Assembly: GCF_904846415.1 (NCBI RefSeq)
Contig: NZ_CAJHAR010000016.1
Span: 1-64,000 of the forward strand
Direction of reading: 5' to 3'
DNA: 64,000 nt
Origin: Psychrobacter piscatorii
GTDB lineage: Bacteria > Pseudomonadota > Gammaproteobacteria > Pseudomonadales > Moraxellaceae
Of this stretch, positions 27,415 through 37,500 are shown piece after piece (position 1 is the first letter of the stretch; every line of letters starts with the position of its first letter). The position numbers and the translations under genes are program-made. The notes beneath the pieces were generated by a model. It was given only the letters and a program-made list of their open reading frames with translations, was not told where the DNA came from and did no database searches.

Positions 27415-28228
27415 CTATATCACTATAGTAAGAAGATAAAACTTGTCTCATATGTTGGATCTGGTTGTTATATTTCTTTGCATGAATTATGGCTTCATGT
27501 TCACTGCGCAGTTTTACAATATAGAATGCTGAGTTATCTTTCTTCTTTCGAAAACATAAGGCATAAATAGTTTCCTGAAAAAGTCTTTTGTTTTTAATGC
27601 CATTATCAATTTTTTCATACAGTACTGGGTTTTTTAGAAACTTCTTAATATTTATTTCAAAATCATCTAAATAGAAATCTATCGATGTTTTAAATAAGGT
27701 TTTGCGTTTAGTTGTTAAGTGTTTACTAATATAAAGTGCTTGGACCCATATTTTATAGTCACGTTTAGTTGTAGTTACTGTACGATAGTGAGTTGATGGG
27801 TGTCTTTTTTTGTCAAATCGAGGTGTATTATTCTCTGCTTTTTTCATAGACTTTCTTACTAGAGTCAATTCTGAGTATCGTTCATAACGTTCTTTAGCTA
27901 ATAAACATTGTTCAGGAGTGATTTTCCATGCTGAGTTTTTATGATAAGCAGGAGGTAGGATAGTAATAATTTTGCCATTAAGTCCATCTTGGATAGCCAC
28001 ATAATAGAATTTATCTTTTTGACTAAAAAATAGTAAATGCCGACGAGATGAACCTGCAATTTTCCCGATGTTTACACACGCTCCATTATCAAGCAGGTTC
28101 ATTAATTCTAAACTATCTATAGATGTACGCTGAAAGATGCGTTTAGCGGCATGAGAAGATGGGTAGGCAAAACGTTGTTGACGGAAACTAAAGGCTTTCT
28201 GTTCTTTTTTGCTCATAAGCTTACCCAT
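27401..28228 (-). CDS. DUF4258-like protein, 3' end replaced by IS630
   Basis: A 275-aa protein. The N-terminal half resembles DUF4258/RelE-like folds: SSHAAKRIFQRTSIDSLELMN, a hydrophobic strand, RRHLLFFSQKDKFYYVAIQD and GKIITILPP (about 25-93). The second half is Lys-rich and unrecognised. The last five codons (IVKSL) lie inside the terminal repeat of the IS630 element, so the natural end is lost. Joining across the IS with one TA gives an open frame of 21 further codons ending at a TAA just before the 205-aa gene. It was therefore the first gene of the recombinase operon and probably an auxiliary factor of it. Confidence 0.65.
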   Translation of the reverse strand: MGKLMSKKEQKAFSFRQQRFAYPSSHAAKRIFQRTSIDSLELMNLLDNGACVNIGKIAGSSRRHLLFFSQKDKFYYVAIQDGLNGKIITILPPAYHKNSAWKITPEQCLLAKERYERYSELTLVRKSMKKAENNTPRFDKKRHPSTHYRTVTTTKRDYKIWVQALYISKHLTTKRKTLFKTSIDFYLDDFEINIKKFLKNPVLYEKIDNGIKNKRLFQETIYALCFRKKKDNSAFYIVKLRSEHEAIIHAKKYNNQIQHMRQVLSSYYSDIVKSL

Positions 28229-28484
28229 CTAATTCAATTTAGCTGTCATCAAGCGATGCATGGCTATTTCTTATCCTCGCCAATATGAGGGTTTTAGTCA
28301 ACTAATTTAAAGAGAACAATAATTTGTACATATATGCATGTCTTATGTATAAATATTAAAAAAGTCATAAAGCAGCGTCTGACATACTCGGGATGGTCCA
28401 TCTGGCCAAGAATGATTTGCTCACAAGACCAAATGAAAGAAAAATGCGAATCTTTTACGCAAATCACTTAATATCTTTTAAAGA
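28229..28484. other. Intergenic stretch without a visible gene
   Basis: About 255 AT-rich bases upstream of the DUF4258-like gene. It should hold the promoter of the recombinase operon (leftward). I see no gene and no clear repeat. Confidence 0.4.
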
Positions 28485-28516
28485 TAAAAAATCCAGAGAA
28501 ATCTGGATTTTTTATC
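28485..28516 (-). terminator. Rho-independent terminator of the Hsp70/helicase operon
   Basis: A perfect 14-bp stem (ATAAAAAATCCAGA / TCTGGATTTTTTAT) with a GAAA loop lies 12 bases past the stop of the 600-aa gene. It is symmetric enough to work in both directions. Confidence 0.85.
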
Positions 28517-28528
28517 AATTTTACTGGT

Positions 28529-30331
28529 TTATTTATTTAGCAATAGCTCTTTTTTGAAGTCGACAAATTTTGTATGTTTCTTCATATTGTTACCTATTAT
28601 TTTAGCAAAGGCTTCAAAGAAATCGGAAAGTTTTTTTGAGTTTTTAAACTCATCTTTGTAGTGAGCATTCTTCGAGAAAAGCGAATCTCGAAAAAACCCT
28701 CCATGATTCTCCTTACCTTCTGGTAGCTCTTTAATTATACTTATAGCATCATCTAACAGTTCAGTTGGGCTTATTGAAGTAAACTCTTCTTCTGTAATCG
28801 TATCTAATAAAGATCCTTGCACGATTGGTGACGTATTTATACTCTTTTTATCTTCTTGAACTTGATCGTGTCTACTGGTTTCATTTTCATTGTTTGTAGT
28901 AGCTGAGAGATTAGATAGCTTAATACTGCATTCAATTTCATCAGGTTTATCCATATCTTTGGTATTATCTTCAGACTCTTGTGAGTCAGATGGTTTCTGA
29001 GCTTCTGAATTAGTCTGGGTAAAGTTGTCGTTAGTTGTGTTGCTAGAAATATCCTCTTTTTCGTTCAGAGGACTGTTATTAGTTCCAACATTGCTGTTGT
29101 CTATTATCGTTGGTTGAGACCGGATAGGTTGATTTGAATCGCCATCTCTTTCTCCTATAGCATCGGATCCTAACTCAGATTCCTGTTCGTTATTTGCTTC
29201 TTTACTATACGCGAGCTGTATCTCTTCAGCTGTAAGATTCACCTTGCTGATAATATTTTGAAGCTGAACTTGATCGATATTACATAACGTAAGCTCTTTG
29301 TTTTTCAGGTTTGAGAAAAAATTAGGATCAAACATACCTGGCTTTTTTTGATCAATATTTTTTGCTATATATAAATGGCTTAAATAAACTTCATTTAGCC
29401 TTTTGCCAATGAAGTAGGCGATGCGTTGAGGTATATTATTTTCAGGATATACTTCACCTAAAAAGGCTAGATCAGTTTTTAAAAATTGAAGGTTAATCTC
29501 ATAGTCATTGTCTAATAAATTATAATAATGAACCAAGAAAGAGGTTGCTAAAAGATAATCTTTTTGTTCATACATACCTTCAAAGAATATCTTTTCAGCT
29601 ATGAGAGAGTGTTGCTCTACTAAGCATTCATCATCAGTTGCAAGATATTTTGACATTTTCTCATTATATATAGCGCTTAATTCACTACTATTGCGCCACT
29701 TCTTATACTGGTTATATATACTCTTATCTACGACTTTACTAAATTTATAATTACTCACAAGCCAAGAAAAAACATTCTTTTTATTATGCTTTTGGAGTTC
29801 TTGGGGCAGCTCTCTACGATTATAATTCTTCAGTAATTTACTAAATAGAGTATTATTATCAAGTTCTGGCTCAACTTCAAATCTTGGATATCCCAGTATC
29901 TCAAGAAATTTATTGCCTTTGTCGTGACTTCTTAGCTTAAGTTGATTATTTTTCCATTCACTCCATAGGTTTTCAATTTTACTATCATCATTTAGGATAG
30001 AGTGAGATTGTTCTGCCTCATATTCTAGAAGGTCACGACCTTTGATACTTAAGGAGTAAAATCCTTGCACAGCTTGGATGGTGATATAGTCTGAAAAAGG
30101 AGTGCGTTTTACGTGGAGATCTTTACTGCTATATTCATCAACTAAAGAGGCTAATAAGTAAGCATCCTCTTCATCAAGTGCATTATCGACACTATAGCTC
30201 ATTAATATTTCGAAACTAGATTCAGAGCCATCAAAATAGCTAATGCGTGACGTTGAGACGCGCAAGTATCCAAAAGCTAGCCAATTCAGCCACTCTTTGT
30301 GGGTAATAATTATACAGTTACTATTTTCCAT
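28529..30331 (-). CDS. Unknown 600-aa protein, third gene of Hsp70/helicase operon
   Basis: I do not recognise this protein. The first 370 residues are a folded, Leu/Tyr/Lys-rich region beginning with a possible winged-helix segment (HKEWLNWLAFGYLRVS). A low-complexity Asn/Asp/Ser/Gln-rich linker follows (about 385-510), and then a 90-residue C-terminal domain (HGGFFRDSLFSKNAHYKDEF...). Its start overlaps the helicase stop by one base (TAATG), so it is translated with it. The modular layout with a flexible linker suggests an adaptor or sensor for the helicase. Function is unknown. Confidence 0.7.
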   Translation of the reverse strand: MENSNCIIITHKEWLNWLAFGYLRVSTSRISYFDGSESSFEILMSYSVDNALDEEDAYLLASLVDEYSSKDLHVKRTPFSDYITIQAVQGFYSLSIKGRDLLEYEAEQSHSILNDDSKIENLWSEWKNNQLKLRSHDKGNKFLEILGYPRFEVEPELDNNTLFSKLLKNYNRRELPQELQKHNKKNVFSWLVSNYKFSKVVDKSIYNQYKKWRNSSELSAIYNEKMSKYLATDDECLVEQHSLIAEKIFFEGMYEQKDYLLATSFLVHYYNLLDNDYEINLQFLKTDLAFLGEVYPENNIPQRIAYFIGKRLNEVYLSHLYIAKNIDQKKPGMFDPNFFSNLKNKELTLCNIDQVQLQNIISKVNLTAEEIQLAYSKEANNEQESELGSDAIGERDGDSNQPIRSQPTIIDNSNVGTNNSPLNEKEDISSNTTNDNFTQTNSEAQKPSDSQESEDNTKDMDKPDEIECSIKLSNLSATTNNENETSRHDQVQEDKKSINTSPIVQGSLLDTITEEEFTSISPTELLDDAISIIKELPEGKENHGGFFRDSLFSKNAHYKDEFKNSKKLSDFFEAFAKIIGNNMKKHTKFVDFKKELLLNK

Positions 30332-31539
30332 TAGAATACATCCCAGTCGTCATTTTCGTCATCATCTACTAAGTGAGGATTCTCAATTTTTTCATAACTA
30401 CCATTTGGCAAGTCACTTATAAACTTATGCGGGTGTTTACCGCTATACGTTAAGAATAAGTCCTTGCGACTACGTGTTACTGCTACAAACAAAAGTCTTT
30501 GATCAAGCTCTGGATATTTTTCTAGAACATACTTGAAAACAATTTGCTTACTTGAATTTAGTTGAGGGACATATACAGTATCAAAATCTAAGCCTTTAGA
30601 ACTATGGTATGTCATGATATAAACAATTGGCTGTCTATCACTCTCATTCAACTCACCATCGTTATTACCTAGATATCTATATGGTAGTTTATGATATTTA
30701 AAATAGCCGTTTACTTGTTTATAATCTAATCTAGTAGAGAAGTCCTTGAGGTCTATATGTTCAAAGGGACCAGGTGGTGATATGTTGTTAGATGTATAGA
30801 TTTGATAAAAAAAACTCTTGATGTTTGAGTGATGAGTGAAAAGTATACAACTGGGACTTCCTGGAGCTGCTCTCTGGTGAGAATTTTCTGCTACCCAGTT
30901 TAATTCGGAGGCTTCATTATCAAAATCAATAATCAAAGGCGTATTATCTCCATATGTGTTTTCTGGAGAACCTTCATTAATTTTACTATTGGGTAATATG
31001 TTTTTTGCTAAATCTCTCATGGATTTAGTTAGTCTTAAAATCTCAGTAAAAAAGAGCTTATTGGGTTTAAAAATGTTGTCTATCTGATGCTCTTTAGCAC
31101 TTCCTTCATAAATACTTTGCTCACAATCTCCTGCTATAAATAAGAATTTTGAAAGACTTTTAATTCTATTTAGGTCGCTAGGACTAATATCTTGTACCTC
31201 ATCAAGAAATACAAAGTCATAAATAAGGTTGTCTCTTAAAAACTTGGTATGTGTTTGAATGTTTATAAAACCTTTATTTTCAGCCACAAAGGTCTTTTTG
31301 ATGAGTTCTTTCATGGCATTTGTATAGGTAATAAAGCAATAACGTTCTTGAACGCCTAGAGATTTTCTGTCAGCTCTTAGCTTGACAGCCAAGTTAGCTA
31401 GAACTGTTGTTTTGCCAGTTCCTGCAAAGCCTTGAACCCAGTAAACTGTCTTGTTATCCTCTCGAACAGATTTTAGCATTTCGTTAATATAACGAGTTTG
31501 TCTGTCTCTAAGTTTGTTAAACGGTATCCACCAAGCCAT
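30331..31539 (-). CDS. UvrD/Rep-like SF1 helicase (short form)
   Basis: A 402-aa superfamily 1 ATPase. The Walker A is GFAGTGKTT (about 37-45), the Walker B is FLDEVQDIS (about 116-124), then AGDCEQSIYEG (motif III, about 137-147), YHSSKGLDFDTVYVPQ (motif V, about 312) and LFVAVTRSRKDL (motif VI, about 350). It is much shorter than UvrD (about 720 aa), lacking most of the 1B/2B subdomains, so it may be an NTP-driven translocase or switch and not a full unwinding enzyme. It lies 14 bases after the Hsp70-like gene and overlaps the 600-aa gene by one base. Confidence 0.85.
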   Translation of the reverse strand: MAWWIPFNKLRDRQTRYINEMLKSVREDNKTVYWVQGFAGTGKTTVLANLAVKLRADRKSLGVQERYCFITYTNAMKELIKKTFVAENKGFINIQTHTKFLRDNLIYDFVFLDEVQDISPSDLNRIKSLSKFLFIAGDCEQSIYEGSAKEHQIDNIFKPNKLFFTEILRLTKSMRDLAKNILPNSKINEGSPENTYGDNTPLIIDFDNEASELNWVAENSHQRAAPGSPSCILFTHHSNIKSFFYQIYTSNNISPPGPFEHIDLKDFSTRLDYKQVNGYFKYHKLPYRYLGNNDGELNESDRQPIVYIMTYHSSKGLDFDTVYVPQLNSSKQIVFKYVLEKYPELDQRLLFVAVTRSRKDLFLTYSGKHPHKFISDLPNGSYEKIENPHLVDDDENDDWDVF

Positions 31540-31553
31540 AATGAAACCTACCC

Positions 31554-33962
31554 TTAATTCTTTTTCAGTAATTTATCGTTATTTGTAGTTTGGACAAGGT
31601 TCTTGTCATCATACGCTTTAGTTTCTTCTTCTTTTTCATTTATCTCATCTAATGCTGAATTTGCAATAGATTCAGTGTTTTTATCATCCAAGCTACTAGA
31701 TATGTTAATTAGGTCTAAGCAGTCTCTTTTTGTTGCAAAATTATTTAGACATCTCAAGTATAAGATATCTTTAGCCTTCATAAGGAGCTCTTCACCTTCA
31801 GGATGACCCTTTGCAAGTAAATACTTACCTAGTAATAATAATGAAGTTGTATAGTTAGGATTATGTTCTAGAGATAATCTTAGATATTTTTCACGTCTTT
31901 CATCATGATACTCTATAGATAGGTTGTAAGCATTTACATCATTTGGATCTCTCTTATATGCAATCTCGGCCCATTGTTTAGAAAGATTATTCCTGCCAGC
32001 CCTATCGTAAGCATGACAAATTATTGTAGAGTAGTCGTAACTGCTATCCATTCTTTCGATGCCTTGATATAACTCTGCAGCTAGTTCATAAGCTCCTGCC
32101 TCTAAAGCCATATCAGCATATTTTTTTACTACATGTATTCGTGGTCTACCTTTGTAATCTAGTAAATCTTGATTGAATACTTGCTTAGCCTTTAATAGCT
32201 TAGACTCAGTTTCGGTAAGCTCTTCGTTTGAAAGGGGGTTTAGAATACTTGATGAAACAGTCTTTCCAGAAACTTGAGCAGTAATACTTAGAAGTTTTTC
32301 TTGGTTTATAGAAGCTGTAACTTTAACTTCATCACCTCTATTGAAATACTTACTATCAGAGTCAATCGTTATAATTCCAAGAAGTTTGTTTTTATTTCCA
32401 ACGCAAATAGGTAACTCAATACTAGATTGCTCTCTGTTAGCAACAATTAAAGTCGTTTCAAAAGCTGATGGATTTGGTACTGGTGAAGACGATGGTATGA
32501 TAGTTTCTAGAATTTCATTTTTAGTAATAATATAAATAGTCTCTGATGTAATAGGTTGGATAAAGTCCACATCTAAACCGTGATAACTAAAACTATGTAT
32601 TGCAGCACCTAAGGATACATGAGAACGTAGGTCACTAGGGATAATTGCCTGAGCGTTAACACTATATTCGTTTACATAATCCATCACACATTCTTGAACT
32701 AGGGGGTTTTGCGAGCTTCCACCAATAAATAACACCGCATCAACATCTTCTCTGTGTAGCTTTGATTTATCTAGTGCATCGGCAACAGGCGATACTATAT
32801 GAAGGGGGGTATGTAATCCATCATAGTCCCCAACAAAATCTTCCATAATATTTCTAAATGCTTTGATTTTGAGACTCGGCTCATCTAGGTATAAGTTGTA
32901 TTTCTTTTTTATCGTGATCGAGTTTAATGGTAAATCTGTAAACTCAATATCTGAATAATTGCTAAGTTCATTCAATGAGTTGATCTGATTTTCTACCATC
33001 CATTTAATGACATAAATTTTTAGTCTTTCAGCTGTAGCTTGCAAACTTGGTATTAACGTTTCTTCTTTATCTCTTAGACTAGGATCGTATTCTGGGCAAG
33101 AGCCCAGCAGTTGAGGCATTAAGACATGTTCGGCAATAGCTCTATCTATATTATCTCCACCCAGTGCTGTAAATTTGGAAATCGCCAAATTTCTAGATTG
33201 AAAGCTATCTTCAGTTAAGCCAACTTTAAGTATGGAGATGTCACAGGTGCCAGCGCCAAAATCATAAACCAGAATATTAGCATCATCAGACTTTAGTTTT
33301 CTTAAAAAATCAGGTTCTTGTTTCTTATGTGTGCATTCATATAAAAAGCTTAAAAAAGCAGCGTTAGGCTCATCGATAAGGCATAGCTGATTTTCAGAAA
33401 TATTATTTGCTTCGAGGCTTTGAACTAAATCACGGCGTTGATTAGCTTCAAATGAGGCGGGAACTGTAAATGTAAATCTATAATTACTTAAGTCTTTTGC
33501 TTTAAGTTCATCTGTTAAGCCAGCTAAGACCCCTTTGAAAAACTCTCTAGTGGCATCTTCAGCAGTTTCAATGGTGGGTGTATTTTCACGAGAGGAAGCC
33601 AGAGATGTTCTAGGGTAGGTCGGTCCAATGGCGAGACCCAACTTCATTTTAAAAGAAGAAAAAACATTAACTCCTTCATGAAGTGTGGGTTTTAAGCGGT
33701 AAGCATCTTGCCCCCAGATTAGTTTTTTGTTTTTCCAAGCAAGAACGCTATTAATTAAGTAATGTTTTATAAATCCACCTAACTCTTTGGGTTGCGTAAT
33801 GGGTACTTCAGAAATATTCACTCTGCCTTCTTCAAGGTGTGCTTGACTAATCACGGTAGTAGAAGTTCCAAAATCAATACCCACATAAATATTGTTATCA
33901 GTAGAGAGATTATTATTAGTATCAATATTGGTTGATACTATCCAATCCTTATTATTAGGCAT
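31554..33962 (-). CDS. Hsp70/DnaK-like ATPase with C-terminal TPR region
   Basis: An 802-aa protein. The actin-like ATPase domain (about 25-470) shows phosphate 1 YVGIDFGTSTTV, the conserved LIDEPNAAFLSFLYE, phosphate 2 VYDFGAGTCDISIL (about 228-241) and the adenosine motif VLFIGGSSQNPLVQ (about 408). A short beta-type substrate-binding-like part follows (about 480-600). In place of the DnaK helical lid there is a TPR-like solenoid (about 615-740: AYELAAELYQGIER, NLSKQWAEIAYKRDP). It is not the housekeeping DnaK. It heads a three-gene operon with a UvrD-like helicase and an unknown protein. I infer a chaperone-like sensor in a defence complex. The ribosome binding site is GAAGGA, 12 bases before the ATG. 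Confidence 0.85.
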   Translation of the reverse strand: MPNNKDWIVSTNIDTNNNLSTDNNIYVGIDFGTSTTVISQAHLEEGRVNISEVPITQPKELGGFIKHYLINSVLAWKNKKLIWGQDAYRLKPTLHEGVNVFSSFKMKLGLAIGPTYPRTSLASSRENTPTIETAEDATREFFKGVLAGLTDELKAKDLSNYRFTFTVPASFEANQRRDLVQSLEANNISENQLCLIDEPNAAFLSFLYECTHKKQEPDFLRKLKSDDANILVYDFGAGTCDISILKVGLTEDSFQSRNLAISKFTALGGDNIDRAIAEHVLMPQLLGSCPEYDPSLRDKEETLIPSLQATAERLKIYVIKWMVENQINSLNELSNYSDIEFTDLPLNSITIKKKYNLYLDEPSLKIKAFRNIMEDFVGDYDGLHTPLHIVSPVADALDKSKLHREDVDAVLFIGGSSQNPLVQECVMDYVNEYSVNAQAIIPSDLRSHVSLGAAIHSFSYHGLDVDFIQPITSETIYIITKNEILETIIPSSSPVPNPSAFETTLIVANREQSSIELPICVGNKNKLLGIITIDSDSKYFNRGDEVKVTASINQEKLLSITAQVSGKTVSSSILNPLSNEELTETESKLLKAKQVFNQDLLDYKGRPRIHVVKKYADMALEAGAYELAAELYQGIERMDSSYDYSTIICHAYDRAGRNNLSKQWAEIAYKRDPNDVNAYNLSIEYHDERREKYLRLSLEHNPNYTTSLLLLGKYLLAKGHPEGEELLMKAKDILYLRCLNNFATKRDCLDLINISSSLDDKNTESIANSALDEINEKEEETKAYDDKNLVQTTNNDKLLKKN

Positions 33963-34437
33963 TAAACGTTATTCCTTCAAGTTAAAAGCGTTCTTTAGAA
34001 AATTCATTGATTTATATGAAAAATGCTTAGTTTTGTTCTAATAGATCTCTATTTATTTGATATGATTTTTATTGCTAATCAAGATTCTAGAGCAGCTTAT
34101 ACGATGAAGGCTAAGTCCAATGACGTTAAGCGTTTTATAATTTATAAGTAAATCTGTATGAACAGGAGTATTAGGCTTTGCATTATCTTTAAGAGGAACT
34201 AAGGTTATGATACATGCTTAGACTTCAAACTTGCAATTAATACACTAATTTAGTTGACTAATCTAGTGATAATACTGTTAAAACTATAGTTTTTAAGATA
34301 GATAAGTGGGCAGATGAAATATTTAAATAGTCTTACGTTTACCCTAACATCAACCTAAAAGACTAAATATACTCTAATTTTATGTCTACGGATTTGACGA
34401 GAGGGTCAAAAACGTTAGAAAAGATATGATTGGACTA
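33963..34437. other. Intergenic region upstream of the Hsp70-like gene
   Basis: A 475-base AT-rich gap. It must carry the promoter of the Hsp70/helicase operon (leftward) and the end of the RecQ-UvrD transcription unit. No gene and no clear terminator are visible. A partial inverted repeat around ACTAATTTAGT / ACTAATCTAGT near 34243-34268 is too imperfect to name. Confidence 0.45.
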
Positions 34438-34503
34438 TTATCGTTGGGCTGTATCAATGCTACCTCCTAGGTTAATTCCTATAGGGTTGCCAGTAGAAGT
34501 CAT
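34438..34503 (-). other. Mini-ORF coupled to the RecQ-UvrD stop, possible gene remnant
   Basis: The stop of the 1911-aa helicase gene overlaps an ATG by one base (TAATG). The new frame runs only 21 codons (MTSTGNPIGINLGGSIDTAQ...) to a TAA at 34438. One-base stop/start overlaps occur at two true gene pairs in this window, so this may be the head of a lost second gene. It could equally be chance. Confidence 0.35.
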
Positions 34504-37500
34504 TACCTACACTGCACATTGAATTGAACATAAGGCACAATCAGATAATGACTACTCTCATTGCCATAATAACCAGCTCTTTCATACCAAGAGATATCCT
34601 GCTGATAAAACAGGGTAGTTGTAAAGCCAGCCATCAATAGATGTTGATTACCTTGCCCTTGAGAGGAATATTCTTTAGAAAAAGCTGTTGAAAACTGAGC
34701 AATTTGTTGACCTTTAGCCGAGTAAAAGCCATTGCTTTTCCTATCTTGTTTATAGCAAGCGACATCAAATAATTCTAGAATATCATCTCGTGTTTTCGTC
34801 CAGCTATCATGGCAAAACGTCTGTTCTACAAACTTGCGACCTGAGTCGTTGACCAGTGCGCGCGGCGTCAATACCAGCTCATCCAAACGCATAAATCGAT
34901 GAAAAGTTAGCATTGAAGGTGGACTAACTGCAGGTAAATCAATTTGCTCAGCATGAGTAAGCAATATGTTAGCTAAGGTAGGGTGATACGTTTTATGATG
35001 GAGTAGTAAGCTCAACGTTTGCTTCGCTCGCGTCAGTGCTACATATAACGGTCTATCATGACTATGATCTGCCTGAGTGTTTGAAGATGAGTTTGAGAGT
35101 TGGTCATCAATGACATAAACATGATCAAACTCCATCCCTTTCGCACTATGATAAGTGATTAATATAACCTGTGTTTTATCATTGTATAAAATAGACTCTA
35201 TCGCTTGTAATACCTGCTCATAAGTCACATTTTCCATATCTTGAGTGCAACTGATAATTGCCTCCCAAGCTTTATCTAAATGGTTTAAGCCTCGCTTGAC
35301 CCGCCAGCATTCCAAAAATTCAGCAACATTACCCTCAATAAAGTCTAAACGTTTCGCGCTCAAATCTTTAAATAGCGCTTGTCCTATAAAGCTATTTATG
35401 GGAGTAACTTGCTCATTTTCATTATAGCGCTGACTACTAATATTTAGAGCTTCCAAGTAATGCTGTATGGCATCAAAATATGACCATTTAGGGGCTAGTA
35501 CGGCTATGGTTTCTGGCGCTGCATTTTTTTGTTCATTACTTGCTAAGCGCTGCTCAATATCAGACGCGATCCATGCTGCCATGTCAACGCCTTTGGTCTG
35601 CTGGTAGTAGCCATAGCGAATAGGACTACTAGGATAGGGTTTAGTTGCCTTGATGCTATGCTCAGCCTGCTTTAGACGCTCACTACTTGGCAATGTAGTA
35701 GCTATAAATTCATTGGCAAGCTCGACTATATTATTAGCACTACGATAGTTATTGAGCAGATAGTATTTTTGCTCAGTATTAACATGGTAGTTGTCTGCAA
35801 ACTGCTGGATATATTGAATGCTAGCGCCACGAAAGGCGTATAGGTTTTGGTCGTCGTCACCAACCACCATCAAATAGCCGCGCTGCTCAAAGTTATCATC
35901 AGTAGCATCACTATCAGCATCTATAGCAATATAGCTATCATTGGTGTCGCTATTATTGTCATCTTGTGTTTGTAGATCTGCTAATAGCCCAATCATTTGA
36001 TATTGATATTCATCGATATCTTGAAACTCATCGACCATGATGTACTGAAAGTGTTGTGGCCGCTCTTGTAGTTGACTGATGGCCTGCTCAATCATCCACT
36101 GATAGCGAGCATTATCACGGCGCTTTTGTAAATTTTTCTCTTGGTTTAAATGCTCAATGCGCGTGGCAATTTCATCAAGCGCGGCATCGGGTGCGTCTTT
36201 TTCACTCAGTCCTGTGATTTGCCGTGCCAGCCCATGGAAGGTCTGAATGGTAACATTGATCGCATGATAACCAATCAAAGCCAATAAGCGCGATCTTAGT
36301 TCGGCTACTGCCAAACGGTTATAAGCCAGTATCAAAATCTTCTCAGGTTTGATTTCTTCTATCACTAATAGATAAGCGACTCTATGTACCACCACAGTGG
36401 TTTTTCCAGATCCTGGACCAGCCAGTACCATGGCCGCACGGCTTGTTTCTTTGATGATTTGTACTTGAGTGTCACTAAAATATTTAGGCAAAATCTCTTT
36501 TTCATAATCTTTGATATAAGGTTTATGCACATCGATGTCGTTGTTAATATAGGTTTCAATGACCTCAGATAGCGGCTTAGTAAAGTAGTCCTCAATTAAC
36601 GCTTTTTGGACATCAGCCTCTGCCTGTAGCCAAAAGCTCAGCATATGAATACGAGCGCAGCGGTCCTGATAATGGCTTTGCAAATACTGATAGGCGTTTT
36701 CATGATACTTTGAAGTAGATTTTCGGTGTTTACCAATAAAGAAAATAGCATCTTGCGTATCGTCTAAGCGGCTAAGCTCAATCAGCTCTAAGCGCTGTAA
36801 CTGCTCAAGTTGGGTCAAGATAGTATCAGGATCACGCTGTAGCTTCTGGGCTAAATTATCTAGATTAAATTCTTTACCATCACCATCTTTTTTATCAGGT
36901 AGGGCAGGTAGCAGATGATCTTCATATAAAGGTGTCAAATTTGCTACGAGCACTTTTGCATAGCGAACCCAGCTCTCCCAATTGTCTGGTAGATCCTCAT
37001 CAATTTGCCATAACTTAGTCTGATTTGTGGAGGAAACAAATACTTGGGTCGTACCTTGATTGCGTGTTTTTAAGATACCTAATGCCCGAAACATAGGTAA
37101 AATATGACGTTTACTAGATAGATTATGACGCTGCTGAATCAGCCAGTTATCAAGTGCTTTGGTATTGAGCTGGGTAGCGCCTTGCATTTCTATCGCTTCA
37201 GTGCCACTTAGCGCTCCATAGCTGCTATTTAGACATTCCTCTAAAGCAGTAATAATACGGCTTAAGCGATTAAATTCACCTTTTAAATAGCGGTGTGTAT
37301 ATTTTAATCGTACACGCACCACAACTTGCCACTGAGCATGACCTTGATTGACCAACTCACGTAGCCCTTTTAATAGTGACTTAACAGAATAGCCAAGCGC
37401 CAGTGCCAATTCAGGTAAATGATAGCGAGTCAGGCCAGTATTGTTATCGTTGTTAGAGCCTTCGTCACTGCTATTCTTAGCACTAACTATGTTTGTTGTT

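Larger units (their letters stand above)
26508..27419 (+). mobile_element. IS630-family insertion sequence, complete
   Basis: A 912-base element with imperfect terminal inverted repeats of about 29 bases. Both ends start TATAGT and both share ATAAAA.CGATACA at the same distance (left end from 26508, right end inward from 27419). A TA dinucleotide at each edge fits the TA target of the Tc1/mariner-IS630 group. It carries a transposase in two overlapping frames. It interrupts the minus-strand recombinase operon, and removing it with one TA restores an open frame for the gene at 27401. Confidence 0.85.

Noticed and set aside
31554..33962. Hsp70-like gene as the housekeeping DnaK
   Set aside because: It lacks the normal substrate-binding lid, has a TPR-like tail, and sits with a helicase instead of grpE or dnaJ.
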